This document shows, in pieces, positions 53,202-64,000 of a DNA stretch of 64,000 nucleotides; the first letter of the stretch is position 1, and every line of letters begins with the position of its first letter. Position numbers and translations under genes: made by a program. The stretch is from Alopecurus myosuroides (Eukaryota; Streptophyta; Magnoliopsida; Poales; Poaceae), in contig CM054061.1 of NCBI GenBank assembly GCA_028641055.1, positions 120,471,186-120,535,185 on the forward strand, written 5' to 3'. The notes beneath the pieces were generated by a model. It had not been told where the DNA came from. It did not search any database and saw nothing but the letters and a program-made list of their open reading frames with translations.

Positions 53202-56200
53202 GAGGTTCGTACGGAGAGACGTACCATCACGGCAGCGGGACGCATTATAGTATATATAGTATAGATAGATAGATAGATATATAGATAGATAGATAGATTA
53301 GAAGAGGATCTAGTCCAATTAGAAGATCTCTAAACCAATTAGAAGGACTCTAATTATATTGCTCTAATTAGTCTTCTAAATTCTAGAGAGGTTCTAATCC
53401 TATTAGAAGTGCTCTAATTAGTTTTTATAATCATTGGAGAAGTCTCTAATCAATTAGAAGCGCTCTAATTGGAAGTTTTAATTAGTCATGTAATTCTTCT
53501 ATAGAAAGAGGGATCCAAATCTCAATTGAATGTTCTCCAAAGAGAGGAGGGGTGGGGATTGTTTAGTGGGTCAAGGGAGGGCACCTGCCATAGGGGAGGA
53601 GGTTGGTTTGGCCTCCTCTGCCATGGCCGCACCTCCCCTCCTAGGGGAACTCGGATTGGACTCCCAAGTGGAGTCCAATCCCCTTCCCCCCCCCACACAC
53701 ACACATTTTTTTATTTTTTTCCTTTTCTTTTTCCCACTCATTTATTTCTCAATTAAATTCAGAAAAATTCCTACGGGTAGCTAGTGCATATTGTGAGACC
53801 ATGGGTTAGGGTTTACCCTGAGGAGGAAAACTGCCCCCTCCGGCACTGCTTCCATATATGGAAAGGCCCCGAAACTCTTCTGAAACCCTATGACCCCTTT
53901 GGATAAAATCATCGATATTATCTAATGATGTCAGAAATATATTTCCAACATCACGGGGCATCTCATGCCCCCTGCAATTTTTCCATAAAGCATGTAGTCT
54001 CAGTTTCTCTGACATAATAACTCTGGAATAAACTAGCTCAGATGCCCGTGTGTTGCAACGGGAGAAAATTTTGCGTGTTAAGGAAGATAGAACAGCCACA
54101 GCTACAGTTTATATCATTTCGAATCCGTGAAAGGAGAGAAATAGACGTGTTTTTTAGAGCAAAGTTGCAGGCGTCGATGGCAAAGGATGAGTTAAATTTG
54201 TTTCTTCTAGCCAGTAAGAGTTGGTCGTTCGGAGCCTTGGGCCGGATATGTGTAAAGATGTTTGTAAATGGTGCTCTCTTTCTTCTAATATGATTCGGCG
54301 CAGCTCATTACTTTAACCGTCAAAAATAAAATTTAACATGAATTGTTAGATGTCACTCATTTCACAAACCTGCTTCATGTACTACTGCGTGCCACTTCTT
54401 TCATCCAACTATGCCACACATCACAAACAACATTATCCTAGCGACAATGTGAAAGTAAAGTTATAATCGCCGTTCTAAAGGGAAAATAGTAGTAGTTATT
54501 TTCATGAATGGGAAGACCTTTGTGAAACTTGGAGAACATGTAATTCTTTTACTTCTTTTCAGCAACTTTACCTTACTCGATCAGCTAGCATAAGTACAGA
54601 TAAATAGCACGTGTGTAACAAAATAGAAAAAATGGCAAAGGTAATATATACTTGACAGCCAAAGCAAATTAGAGATCTAACCAATAAGTTTATTGAAATT
54701 TATGGACCCAAATGCATTGTGAAATTGGTAAAAAAAAACTTGTAACCTGAAATATCGAGTTTTATTGTGTTCAGAGATGAATTTACAATAGTGGAGATGT
54801 GTAACGAATTTGTTTCACTGCTACTTACATTATGCTCTCAACATGACCTAATGGTACTGTTGCACACCACATCCCCACTTCGGCAATAAAAGGCATAATT
54901 TGTAGACACATACTTTTAATACTCCATCTTTATTAAATCATCAATAAAGGTAGAGGTTTATATCTGATGGTATGTTTGGCACAACTATTGTTAATATGGT
55001 CCAGAGAGATGATAGTAACACATAAGGACATGCACAAGGATTAACGTATATCATGAACAAATTTGGAACCATGATCCTCTGTCCTTGGCCTAATACATAG
55101 CACAATAAGAGAATTAAGAAACAAAACGATTAAAAAATTATCTACTATACATAATCTGTAGCAGGTCATAAAATAAATAGGATTACTCTGGTGTAGGATC
55201 CTCAAGTTAACTTCAACTGGTAGCTACGTTACTATTACTAAGGCTACTTTTTCATAAAAAAGAGTGAAGATGGCCTATACAACTTAGCCATCAGAAGCTA
55301 GAACAACCCATGTAGCTTAAGAAGCCTACATAACCCATACTCAGATAATTTCATACACTCATAGTAATCATCTATAGACAGTAATCCGTCCTACACAACC
55401 CATACTCAGATAATTAGAAAGCCAGTACAATCCATGTAGATTTGGAAGCCTACACAACTAATAGTCTTATAGTACTTCTTACCAATAACATGCCGAATAT
55501 CAAAGGTCTACTTCATTGCATCTTCCTTGACGTCTGAGCTTGTGTTGTTTCCACTTAACTCTAATATATCCAAGACTTGACTGATAGAAATAATCTAATA
55601 TGCCAACTATTGTCAAGTTTTTCATCTATCTATTATGTAGAAGGTGTCCACTGAACTCTGAAATGCTTGGGTTTATTCAGTAGTGTTGACATTCCCAACT
55701 GATTAAAATCCACCTCCACTGAACTCTGAAGTGCTTGGGTTTATTCAGTAGTGTTGACCAAATTTCAGTCCAAATTGAATCAAATGATTTATGTAAAGCC
55801 AAGTGCCTTTTAAAGTTCTTTCTGCTTGAAGTTCCCCGAATTGTGAGCATCACCAATAAAGAAAAAAAATGTGAGTATGAACTCTTACAGCAAACCTTGC
55901 ACCGGTCGGCCACTGCCATTGATACTCCTCTCTGCTAGTTTGTTTGATGCTTCAGTGCTTGGTCTTGTTGGAAATGGCACTACTGCCACCTGGAACGATG
56001 CATGGTGTCTCACGGTTAAAGAGGCGCGCTGACTATGTCACGTGCATTACTTCAAGCACAATCTTTCTCGAGCTGCAATTCTTCAGTTCACTGGTTCATG
56101 GGAGATAGTACAAGGAATCCAGCTGCAAGATAACATCCCTGAGTATTTATAGTTGAGATGGTCGGGTGATGTTCAATTCTCAGCCAGTCTTGTGTACAAT

Positions 56201-56488
56201 TTGAACAATTTGAAGGCTCTGTCCTCACCAATTTCACAACACAATTTCAGAGTCTCGTGCTCCATCAAAGTGCCTTTTTTATGGTTTTCTGTTCTCGGAT
56301 GATGCCTCAAGGCAGGCAATCTTCAGAATAGTGGGTGGATTCACAATTAAATTTGGCCGTGGTGTTTCATCCATCAGGAGTCTGCTCCTCCACATCCTCC
56401 TCGGGTGCTCTTTTGTGCATCAGGTTTGGACATCGTCTTCAATCGTTGCGGACTCACTCTCCGGTCCTCGAAGGCGACTTCAACATCC
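53202..56488. other. AT-rich spacer with simple repeats
   Basis: Contains an AGAT microsatellite (about 53258-53297), repeated CTCTAATTAGAAG motifs (53290-53480), CCCC/ACAC runs (53690-53705), a GTTGCAACGGG motif (about 54051) and two short duplications (ACCCATACTCAGATAATT at 55337 and 55399; CCACTGAACTCTGA..TGCTTGGGTTTATTCAGTAGTGTTGAC at 55647 and 55715). No gene was supported. The CTCTAATT motifs resemble 39500-39600 and may belong to the older CACTA. Confidence 0.55.
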
Positions 56489-56893
56489 TTAATTGTTTGG
56501 TAGACTGAGAAAGTGCCACGACATAGTAGAACAACGGGTCACATCGTTTCCTCCGCCAAGCCTTGTGCGTCCGGGGCTCACAGCCGCACCGACCATGTCT
56601 AGCCTCGATATTGTGGTCTTCTCGTAGACAAGCTTAATGGTGTGGGTTACCTGGTACTCGGTCACCTCGTCCTTGAGCGCGGCCTCTTGGGCGTGGAGTT
56701 TTCGTGCAGCGACCAAGAGTGCGTCGCTGGCGTGTGTCGGCGCCAAGCCTGGACAGCCCAGCAAGGCGTACGTCGGGTCGTCCGGCCGGAGGTAGTAGAT
56801 AAGGACCGGCTGAACACGCGGCTCACAATTTTCAATTGTCTCAACAATCTCATCCCTCCATGGTTGTGGCCTTGGCTTCTTCACCGGTTCCAT
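56489..56893 (-). CDS. Unassigned 134-residue open frame
   Basis: ATG at 56893 (MEPVKKPRPQPWRDEIVET) with TATATATAAAG on the minus strand about 75 bp upstream. The protein contains VLIYYLRPDDPTYALLGCPGL, a helical ALLVAARKLHAQEAALKDEVTEYQVTHTIKLVYEKTTISRL, and a less structured tail. I do not recognise a domain. It lies between the two halves assigned to the older CACTA, so it may be captured host sequence, mirroring the accessory genes of the younger CACTA. Coding status is a guess based on the TATA box, composition and open frame. Confidence 0.4.
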   Translation of the reverse strand: MEPVKKPRPQPWRDEIVETIENCEPRVQPVLIYYLRPDDPTYALLGCPGLAPTHASDALLVAARKLHAQEAALKDEVTEYQVTHTIKLVYEKTTISRLDMVGAAVSPGRTRLGGGNDVTRCSTMSWHFLSLPNN

Positions 56894-57573
56894 CTCGACG
56901 GTCGTGGGTTAGAGTAGGTATATTTGGTTAGTTTTCGCCTGATCGATCTCGTCCCATGGTGGATCTCACCTTTATATATATGTATCGAACCAGGGGGTTG
57001 GGACTTGGGAGCTACGAAACACGTCCGGCATGAAAAGCTATGCCGATCCAAAACGAGTTGTTTCCTTCATTGGTTGGCTAACCCGAGGTGTAGACGTACC
57101 ACTTGAGGAAACGTTCTAAAAAGTAGAGACCGAACATACAACTAATAGGTGGAATGGTGGATAATTTTTGTCAACTTGAGTGGGCAATTTCGGTGATGGA
57201 CAGACCGACCGAACAACCAACCAAAGAAGTTTTAATGCTTTAATTATTAGGTAAAGATAAAGATTCCTGTAGTAATAGAAACTATTTCTACCACTCCGTG
57301 ACATCTCATGCCCTCATTATAAATCCTCAGTAGAGAAACTTGCAATCAGCAGCCCGACAAAACAGCATAAGCATACTTGAAACAATATAGCAGAATAACC
57401 TACCACGACCTGAACATACAACAGAAGAAACTCTGTGAGGTCCAGCACCGCAACCCACCACATCTGGCCCACCACATCTGGTTAGACATTTACATGTCAA
57501 TGTTTAGAACCGAATTCAGGAATTAACGACAGTAGCAACGAGGAGGTGTGAATATGAAGTGCTTTGCCGGTGC

Positions 57574-57882
57574 TCACCTTTGATAGCTCGACGACGCTGG
57601 CCTGCTCGAAGAGCTGGGCGAGGTGCTCACTATGGACGCCGTATGCACCTTGGCCTCCTCCAGCGGATCCAGGTACTCCACGGCCTCCACCTCCTGCTCT
57701 ATACGGTCCTCCTCCGCGACTGCTGCCGCAGGCTCCTCCTCTGCGACGGCCTCGTCCTTGGTGACGTCCGACTCGGCAACTACTACAGAAGAGGACTTGA
57801 AGGAGCCGGAGGCGCCGAGATGGAGGTGCGGGCTGGTCGAGCGAAGGCTGAGGTCGCGAGGCATGGCCAGGGAGAGGATCAC
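57574..57882 (-). CDS. Unassigned acidic open frame, possible gene fragment
   Basis: The minus strand from 57882 (or the ATG at 57864, MPRDLSLRSTSPHLH) encodes an alanine/glutamate-rich segment (DVTKDEAVAEEEPAAAVAEEDRIEQEVEAVEYLDPLEEAKVHTASIVST) ending in a serine-rich tail. A GTGAGC follows an AAG near 57583 and could be a splice donor, so this may be a first exon or captured exon. GC-rich codon use differs from the AT-rich flanks. No domain was recognised. Confidence 0.35.
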   Translation of the reverse strand: MILSLAMPRDLSLRSTSPHLHLGASGSFKSSSVVVAESDVTKDEAVAEEEPAAAVAEEDRIEQEVEAVEYLDPLEEAKVHTASIVSTSPSSSSRPASSSYQR

Positions 57883-58262
57883 AAGGAACTGGGCATATGA
57901 GGCATAGGGCTACGCCTGCCCGTATGAGGCAGGTCCCGTGGTGCTGCGTCACATCCCGTGTTCCGCCGTCCCATCTGGGGACCTAGGGCAGCGTGTTTCT
58001 TCAATGGGGCGCGGGGGCGGCGGCCGGAGTGGCCTCTGGCGGATCTCGAGAAACGGGAGAGAGAGAGGATGCACCTGCCAGCAGGGCTTCGCACAGAAAA
58101 AAAATCGATTTACCTGTTGCGTATGGAGCGTGGATTGATTTCCTTCTTTTCGAGGGACTACAATACAAATAGGCACGACGTACCCCTACGCGTATGTGAC
58201 GGTCCTTAGCAGAAACTATATACATATATATATAGGTAAATATATATCTCCTTTGCTTATGA

Positions 58263-61200
58263 TCACCTCGGTCGTAACCATGGAGTATCTTCATCATTTA
58301 ACAGACTGCTTGGGTCAGTCTTCACATTGAAGGGCAGAATTTCACCAAACTGATTATAATCTTCTAACATGTTTGTCTTGTCCTCTACCCCCATGATGTT
58401 TCTTTTTCCTAAAAGAAATATGTGGCGTTTTGGTTCGTCGCTTGATGTATTTGTTTTCTTATATTTTCTTTTCCTCGGTTTGGTAGTCATGTCATTCACA
58501 TAGAAAATCTGAGCAACGTCGTTGGCTAGGAAGAATGGTTCTTCTCTGTACCCAAGATTGTTCAGATCCACTGTTGTTATCCCATACAACTTGTCTACCT
58601 TTACCCCGCTGTCAGTTTGACCCATTGGCACCGAAACAAAGGGACTTTAAAAGAAGCTCCATAGTTGTTCTCATATCTCCTCTATGTAACTGTAATATAT
58701 GTCATTTTTCCCATTGTTGTTTGTTGCATCAAAGAGAACACCACTATTTTTGTTGGTACTCTTTTTATCTAGGGAAATCATGTAAAATGTATTCCCATTT
58801 ATTTGGTACCCTTCAAATTTCATTATAGTCGAAGATGGTGACCTGCCCAAGGAGTACAGCTCACTGCAACATCCTTGTCATTCATTAGATGTGGTTGCAA
58901 CCAATTACCGAAAGTCGCCATGTGGAGACATGAAAAAGGGAGTTAGTCTGCACGGGGTTTTGGGAGTGTACAATATTCTTGTGTTCCTTGATGTACGGAG
59001 CCACCAAGATAGAATTTTGTAGAACTGTATAGTGTGCTTGAGTGAAACAGTACCCGTCCATACATATCGTTTATTTCTTTCCGAGCGTGTCTTTTCCACT
59101 CAGTCTACCCTCGTGCCGCGATTGAGGAAGACCAGTTGACTTAGGGTCAGGAACAAAGTCAACACAAAACTCAATAACCTCCTCTGTTCCATGCCCCTTG
59201 GCGATGATTCCTTCCGGCCTAGCACAATTACGAACATATTTTTTAAGACTCCCATGGACCTCTCAGAGGGGAACATATTGTGTAGAAATACATGACCGGG
59301 AACGAAAATCTCTTCGACTAGGTGAACCAGGAGGTGCGTCATAAATATTTAAGAACAATGGTGGGAACACCAACTCGAAACTAACAAGACACTGGAGCAC
59401 ATGCGACAGATCTTCTGGATTGATTACCTTTAGAGAGATTGCATTGAAATAATGCACATAGCTTCACAATATGTACTCGAACATTATCCGGTAGAGGTCC
59501 CCTCAACGCAACCGGAAGAAACTGCATCATAATCCCGTGGTAGTCATGAGACTTTAGGTTTTCGAACTTTTCTCTACCATATTTATTATTCCCTTTATAT
59601 TCGACGAGAAACTAGACGGGACTTTGATAATTCTCAGGCATTCAAAAAATATTTACTTCTCTGCTTTGGTAAGAACGTAGCTGGAAGGAACTTGAAACAG
59701 TTATGGATGCAGTCCTTCTGGGTCTTTCATACGTTGTTGTTCCTGCTGTGCTTCCCTGTGTATCTTTTTTCTTCCCATACACTCCCAAGAGGCCTAGCCG
59801 GTTCACGCAGAGCATTTTCTTCACATGCATCATGTCGATTGCACAGCGGACCTCTAGAAATTTAAAATAAGGCAGATCCCAAAACATAGATTTATTCTTC
59901 CACATGGGTACGTGTCCGTCAGCGTCATTTTTAACAGATTGTTCGCCAGCCCCCTTTCCAAAGATCACTTCTAAATCCTTGGCCATATCTAATATATCAG
60001 CACCAGTATGTTCTGGAGGCTTCGGCGGTGATCTGTCTGACCGTTGAAACGATTGCAATTCTTTCTTACGGGACTGTTTAACAAATTTACGATGCCCCAT
60101 GTACACATTCTTGTTGGTCAAATATATACTTTCTGTCTCAGCTAAATAGTGTGTGCATGCATTGTATCCCTTGTTCGACTGTCCTACAAGGTTACTAAGA
60201 GCAGGCCAATCGTTGATAATTACGAACAACAACGCTCGTAGGTCAAATTCGTTCTATTCATGCTCATCATAGACACGTACACCAGGTTCGGCCCACAACT
60301 ATAAAGTTCATCAACTTTTGGCCACATGTACACATTAATGTCATTGCCGAGTTGCTTTGGGCCTTGATTAGCACTCGCATCATAATGAACTATCGCTTGA
60401 TTCACAACCAAGGAGGAAGGTTATAGATGCATAGAGTCACGGGCCAGGTGCTATGACTGGAGCTATGCTCCCTAAAAGTATTCATGCCATACGTACTTAG
60501 ACCAAACCTTAAATTTCTTGCGTCACATGCAAAATATTTGAACTTTATGTCGATATTTCTCCACTTCGACCCATCAGCAGGGTGTCTTAACATCCCGTCT
60601 GACTTATGTTGCTCTTTGTGCCATCGCAATAACTTGGCATGTTCTTTGTTTCTGAACAAACATTTCAACCGTGGTTTTGTAGAAGAATACCACATCACCT
60701 TGGCAGGAACCCTCTTCCGAGGGGGATCACCATCAACATCACCAGGGTCATCCCATCTGATCTTATACTGCAACGCACCGCATACCGGGCATGCATTCAA
60801 ATTCACATACTCCTCGCCACGGTAGAGGATGTAGTCATTGATGCATGCATGTATTTTCTGCACCTCGATCTAAACCTAGAGGGTAGACAACCTTTTTTGC
60901 TTCGTACGTACTGGCGGCAAATACATTGTGCTTTGGAAGCATATTATTCATCATTTTTAGCAACTTTTCAAAACTCTTATCAGATAAACCACACTCCGCC
61001 TTCCATTGCAGCAATTCCAGTGTGCCACCAACTTGTTCAGACTATTTTCACAAGTTGGGTACAAAAACCTTTTCTGATCCTCTAACATGTGATCCAACTT
61101 CTCCCTCTCCTTTTTACTATCGCAGTCTCTCCGTGCATCAGCAATGGTCCTACCAAGATCATCAGCGGGCTCATCATCTGCCTCTTCTTCAACTTCTCCT

Positions 61201-61520
61201 CAGCTTCCCCCATGAAAGTAGCAGCATATTCAGGGGGGATAGTTGTCATCATCCTATTCTTCTTCTTAATTCTCTTCCATTATAACCCCTCTCACTCCGT
61301 GTTTGGTCCAACAATTATAGATGGGCATGAAACCGTACCGAAACAGGTGGATGTGAAGGATCTTTGAGTCAGATTAATCATTCTAATTCTTACAGACGCT
61401 ACCTGGAAATAATACAAAACCATTCCGCATGTTCGCATCAGCCACACGGAGGAAATCGTTCACGCCATTAATTAACTCACTAGAGCGTCGCTCAGTACCG
61501 TACATCCATTGCCGGTGCAT
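58263..61520 (-). pseudogene. TNP2 transposase, degenerate second copy
   Basis: The minus strand carries the same domain series as 49304-52638 but in many frames: transposase-associated start with MYGTERRS-like codons (about 61500), KIHACINDYILYRG and AKLLRWHKEQHKSDG (60863-60402), the Transposase_21 core at 60232-59642 (WPALSNLVGQSNKGYNACTHY, CAIDMMHVKKMLCVNRLGLLGVYG), a DUF4218-like piece at 59342-59100 (MTHLLVHLVEEI), and the C-terminus at 58631-58263 (YGITTVDLNNLGYREEPFFLANDVAQIFYV, LNDEDTPWL). Repeated frameshifts and internal deletions make it inactive. It probably belongs to the older CACTA ending at 62008. Confidence 0.85.
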
Positions 61521-62008
61521 ATGCGTTATTTTATAAGTAAATCAAACGCGATCGCGCTACTAAAATTAGTATTAAGGTTTAGGTGCTAACCTCTTGGAAC
61601 ACTCCAATAGAAGAGGCAACACAAAATCTTCACCAGTCATGGAAAAATAGGGATAAAATTGAGCTCGGTGGTGAAAAAACAAAGGAGGTCAAAGAAGCTA
61701 GCTAGGTCGAGAATTTCATCCAACACCTCTAGTGCATAGGAAATAAACAACAAAGTAGCACACACCACTCACTTACAAATTGGAAAAAACAGAGTATAGA
61801 GGGAAGAGGCAGGAGCGGTTATATAGGAAACAAAGAACCTCTAGTCGCGGGCCGTGTAACGAGCAGGGACAAGAGGTCCCCTTCGGACCAGGACTAGCTC
61901 AACGAGGCTTTTCTTACGATTCCGGGGCGATGGAACCAGAGCACTGGCCCCGGTTTCTAAGGGAACCAAGATTAAAGCTCCGGACCAAAGCCCTTGTTTC
62001 TACCAGTG
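58263..62008 (-). mobile_element. CACTA transposon right portion (older element)
   Basis: Contains the degenerate TNP2 gene, a minus-strand TATA-like box near 61820 (TATATAAC), weak subterminal motifs (CTAGTCGCGGGCC, GGACTAGC, GGTCCGGAGC complement) and a terminal CACTGGTAGAAAC complement ending at 62008. Gene order and orientation fit the left end at 36278, but the subterminal motifs differ enough that a single origin is not proven. Confidence 0.65.
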
Positions 62009-63416
62009 ACCAACAAGAATTTCATATGCACCCTAAAATAAAATAAAAGTGACAAAATGTGTTGATATTTTAAATTCGATAATAAATTGTTGAATTATAT
62101 TTTTATAATATTTTTTGTCACCATTGTGCGATAAGATAATATAAATTATTTTCACAATATCGGTTTTCCCTTATATTGATTTCGATTATTTAGTATCATG
62201 TCATGTTTCTTACATATACTACTTTGTCTAAGACTAGTTGAGAGGAAAGTTCAAAGTTATTTTTCTATAACATCTTATGTAGTTTATAATTTCTATCATA
62301 TTTTCCTTGCAATTAAAATCAAATTCAAAAGAATATTGTGTATACCTATTAAAGAAGAACATTTACGTGAATATATTAGGCTTAGATCTTGTTTTAGAAC
62401 TTCCTAGTTCCTATGTTTTAACTTTTTCGCATCTTTCCTGATATATTTGTAATTCCTTACAAATAGTGCAACCTTTACTATCAGTTGAGGGGATTGCGTT
62501 ACAGGAGTGAATAGATCTGGAGAGACGGATCTCTCCATTGCCGATAAGATGAACAACGATTTTTTTAACATCCTCAAAGATATTGGTGGAGTAAGAGCAA
62601 AGGAGAATGTGCATCTTACAATTCGAACAAAGAAACTTAAGCAAATAGTGAGTGATATTAGACATGATGTGCAGCTCTAGATAAAGTAAACATGCATGTC
62701 AGACCAAGATGCACATACATAAGATCAAGAGGAGGACAAAGAAACTCCTCATTGGTGGTCTGAATAACGCCATGAACTCCAACACCGCTGTGTAGTTCTT
62801 TTCTCCACTATAACTAAACTTTGTGGTGTTCTTTGCCACTAGCTGCATATGGCGTCGAAAGAAACAAATGCTGAAATTATGGTTGTACAAAATTATGATG
62901 TCTAATTTATCCATTTAGAAGACAACAAGGGGATCTAGCATTACATGTCACAAATCGGAAAGACAATATTGTTGTAAGTGATAAGATATTATGAGAAGTG
63001 AAATTTCGCAACATTCGCTAAGACTAACTGAGGCTACATGAAAAGTGAAATTTCAAATGATTTGGGGCGTTTCCGAAAGTACTACGACAGATGAATCTAC
63101 GGCCCTGACTATAAAATCTCTTATATAAAATTAAACACCAAAAATAAGCGTACGGAACAATACAAGGTACGCACTCTACCAACAAGAGTTACATATGCAC
63201 CCGAAAATAAAATAAGATTGACAAAAATGTGCTGATATTTATTTTAAATTGGATACTAAATTGTTGAATTGTATTTTTATAATATATTTTCACCGTTTTG
63301 CGAATAAGAAGCTTCCTAGAACGACGACGGCGGACAAGTTTTCCTTAAATTCATATGCATAAATATTAAAAAATAACAAAAGAGAGGAAAAATGTCGCCA
63401 CGTTGTACGACGGATG
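62009..63416. other. Intergenic region with a direct repeat of about 130 bp
   Basis: AACAAGA.TT.CATATGCACCC, TTAAATT.GATA and TAAATTGTTGAATT.TATTTTTATAATAT occur at about 62013-62136 and again at 63179-63308. The first copy directly abuts the CACTA right end. No gene was supported between them. Confidence 0.6.
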
Positions 63417-64000
63417 TGACGCCCCGAGATCGGGCACTATGCAGATTTCAGCATTCCCGCCAAAATCCACATAATAACCGATTCCAGGTTGCCATTTATG
63501 ATAACATTACAATAGTTCACGAATATTCCACAATTACAACAGAATCAAGTAGATACAAGATGACTCAGACGAGCCAGGGATACAACTGATACATTACGAA
63601 GATCCAAAATAACAGCGGAAGAAACAACACATCGTCCGTCTACGGACAAGATCCAAATTGGATTAAGAGTCCTGAAGATAACCGAGAGCGTCCAATCCCT
63701 GCCCAGGCCAAGCCGGAGGGATTCCCAAGCTAACGTCGTCAGACTTCAAACCTGTTGACTGCAAGTTGGAATTTGCAGCCACGAAAGAGATTCGTGGGTC
63801 AGTACGGTTAAGTACTGGCAAGGGGGATAAAACCCATACTCACAAGAATACCGGCGTAGCCAATCATCACAAGGTACAAATACTTTAGGATCAACGGAAA
63901 AGGAAGGGGTTATTGCAAATAAGCGCCAGCAGGCTGCACTAACCAACTACAGAGAGATACTACAACTTCCGGCTAACAGAAAGAAGATAAGATCGAGTAA
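63417..64000. other. Possible LTR or repeat start, cut by the window end
   Basis: From 63417 the sequence changes to TGACGCCCCGAGATCGGGCAC, a string that resembles terminal parts of grass LTR retrotransposons. It runs GC-richer to the window end without coding signal. The other LTR would be outside the window, so this is a weak call. Confidence 0.35.

Noticed and set aside
36275..62011. Target-site duplication proof for the older CACTA
   Set aside because: The 3-bp flanks are GCC and ACC, not identical, so nesting of the two CACTAs stays an inference.

Overview
The window looks like intergenic chromosomal DNA of a large-genome grass, most likely Triticeae (wheat, barley, rye or Aegilops type). 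The evidence is the BARE-1/Angela-type Copia LTRs, an Athila-lineage Gypsy element of the Sabrina kind, a Tat-lineage Gypsy element with an antisense gene, CACTA transposons with TTTAGTCCCGGTT subterminal repeats, and GC-rich grass-type coding sequence. No bacterial, organellar, rRNA, tRNA or CRISPR features were seen. Nearly everything is transposable-element sequence; one ordinary host gene stands between the blocks.

Layout. 1-4477: intergenic sequence with one Tourist-like MITE (3934-4238). 4478-21678: a decayed minus-strand Copia element (BARE/Angela type). Its gag is split by a minus-strand, gag-protease-only Athila-type element (10064-18950, target duplication AGTGC). 21748-29537: a plus-strand Tat-lineage Gypsy element with apparently identical 454-bp LTRs and target duplication AGGAT. 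It keeps gag and protease but has lost almost all of reverse transcriptase (RT) and the integrase, and carries a spliced antisense gene. 29538-32240: a Stowaway-like MITE and an LTR fragment between 42-bp direct repeats. 32910-35494: an intact five-exon minus-strand gene for a secreted neprosin-domain protein. 36278-62008: CACTA territory. A 12.3-kb CACTA (40938-53201, target duplication GAG) sits between a CACTA left end with ORF2 remnants (36278-39400) and a TNP2 remnant plus right end (58263-62008). The flanking pieces may be one older CACTA split by the younger one. 62009-64000: intergenic DNA and perhaps the start of another LTR.

The most interesting object is the 12.3-kb CACTA. It has an intact five-exon ORF2 gene (1,196 codons plus stop) ending in a Ulp1-like cysteine-protease domain, and a TNP2 transposase broken by one in-frame TGA and one C-terminal frameshift. 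Between them lie two genes that are not classic transposition genes: an intact AP2/ERF-like DNA-binding protein gene with its own TATA box and poly(A) signals, and a frameshifted gene of unknown function. Extra copies of the subterminal repeat lie inside the element around the second gene, which suggests a composite or cargo-carrying transposon.

All calls come from reading the sequence by eye. Family names rest on recalled family features, not on database searches.
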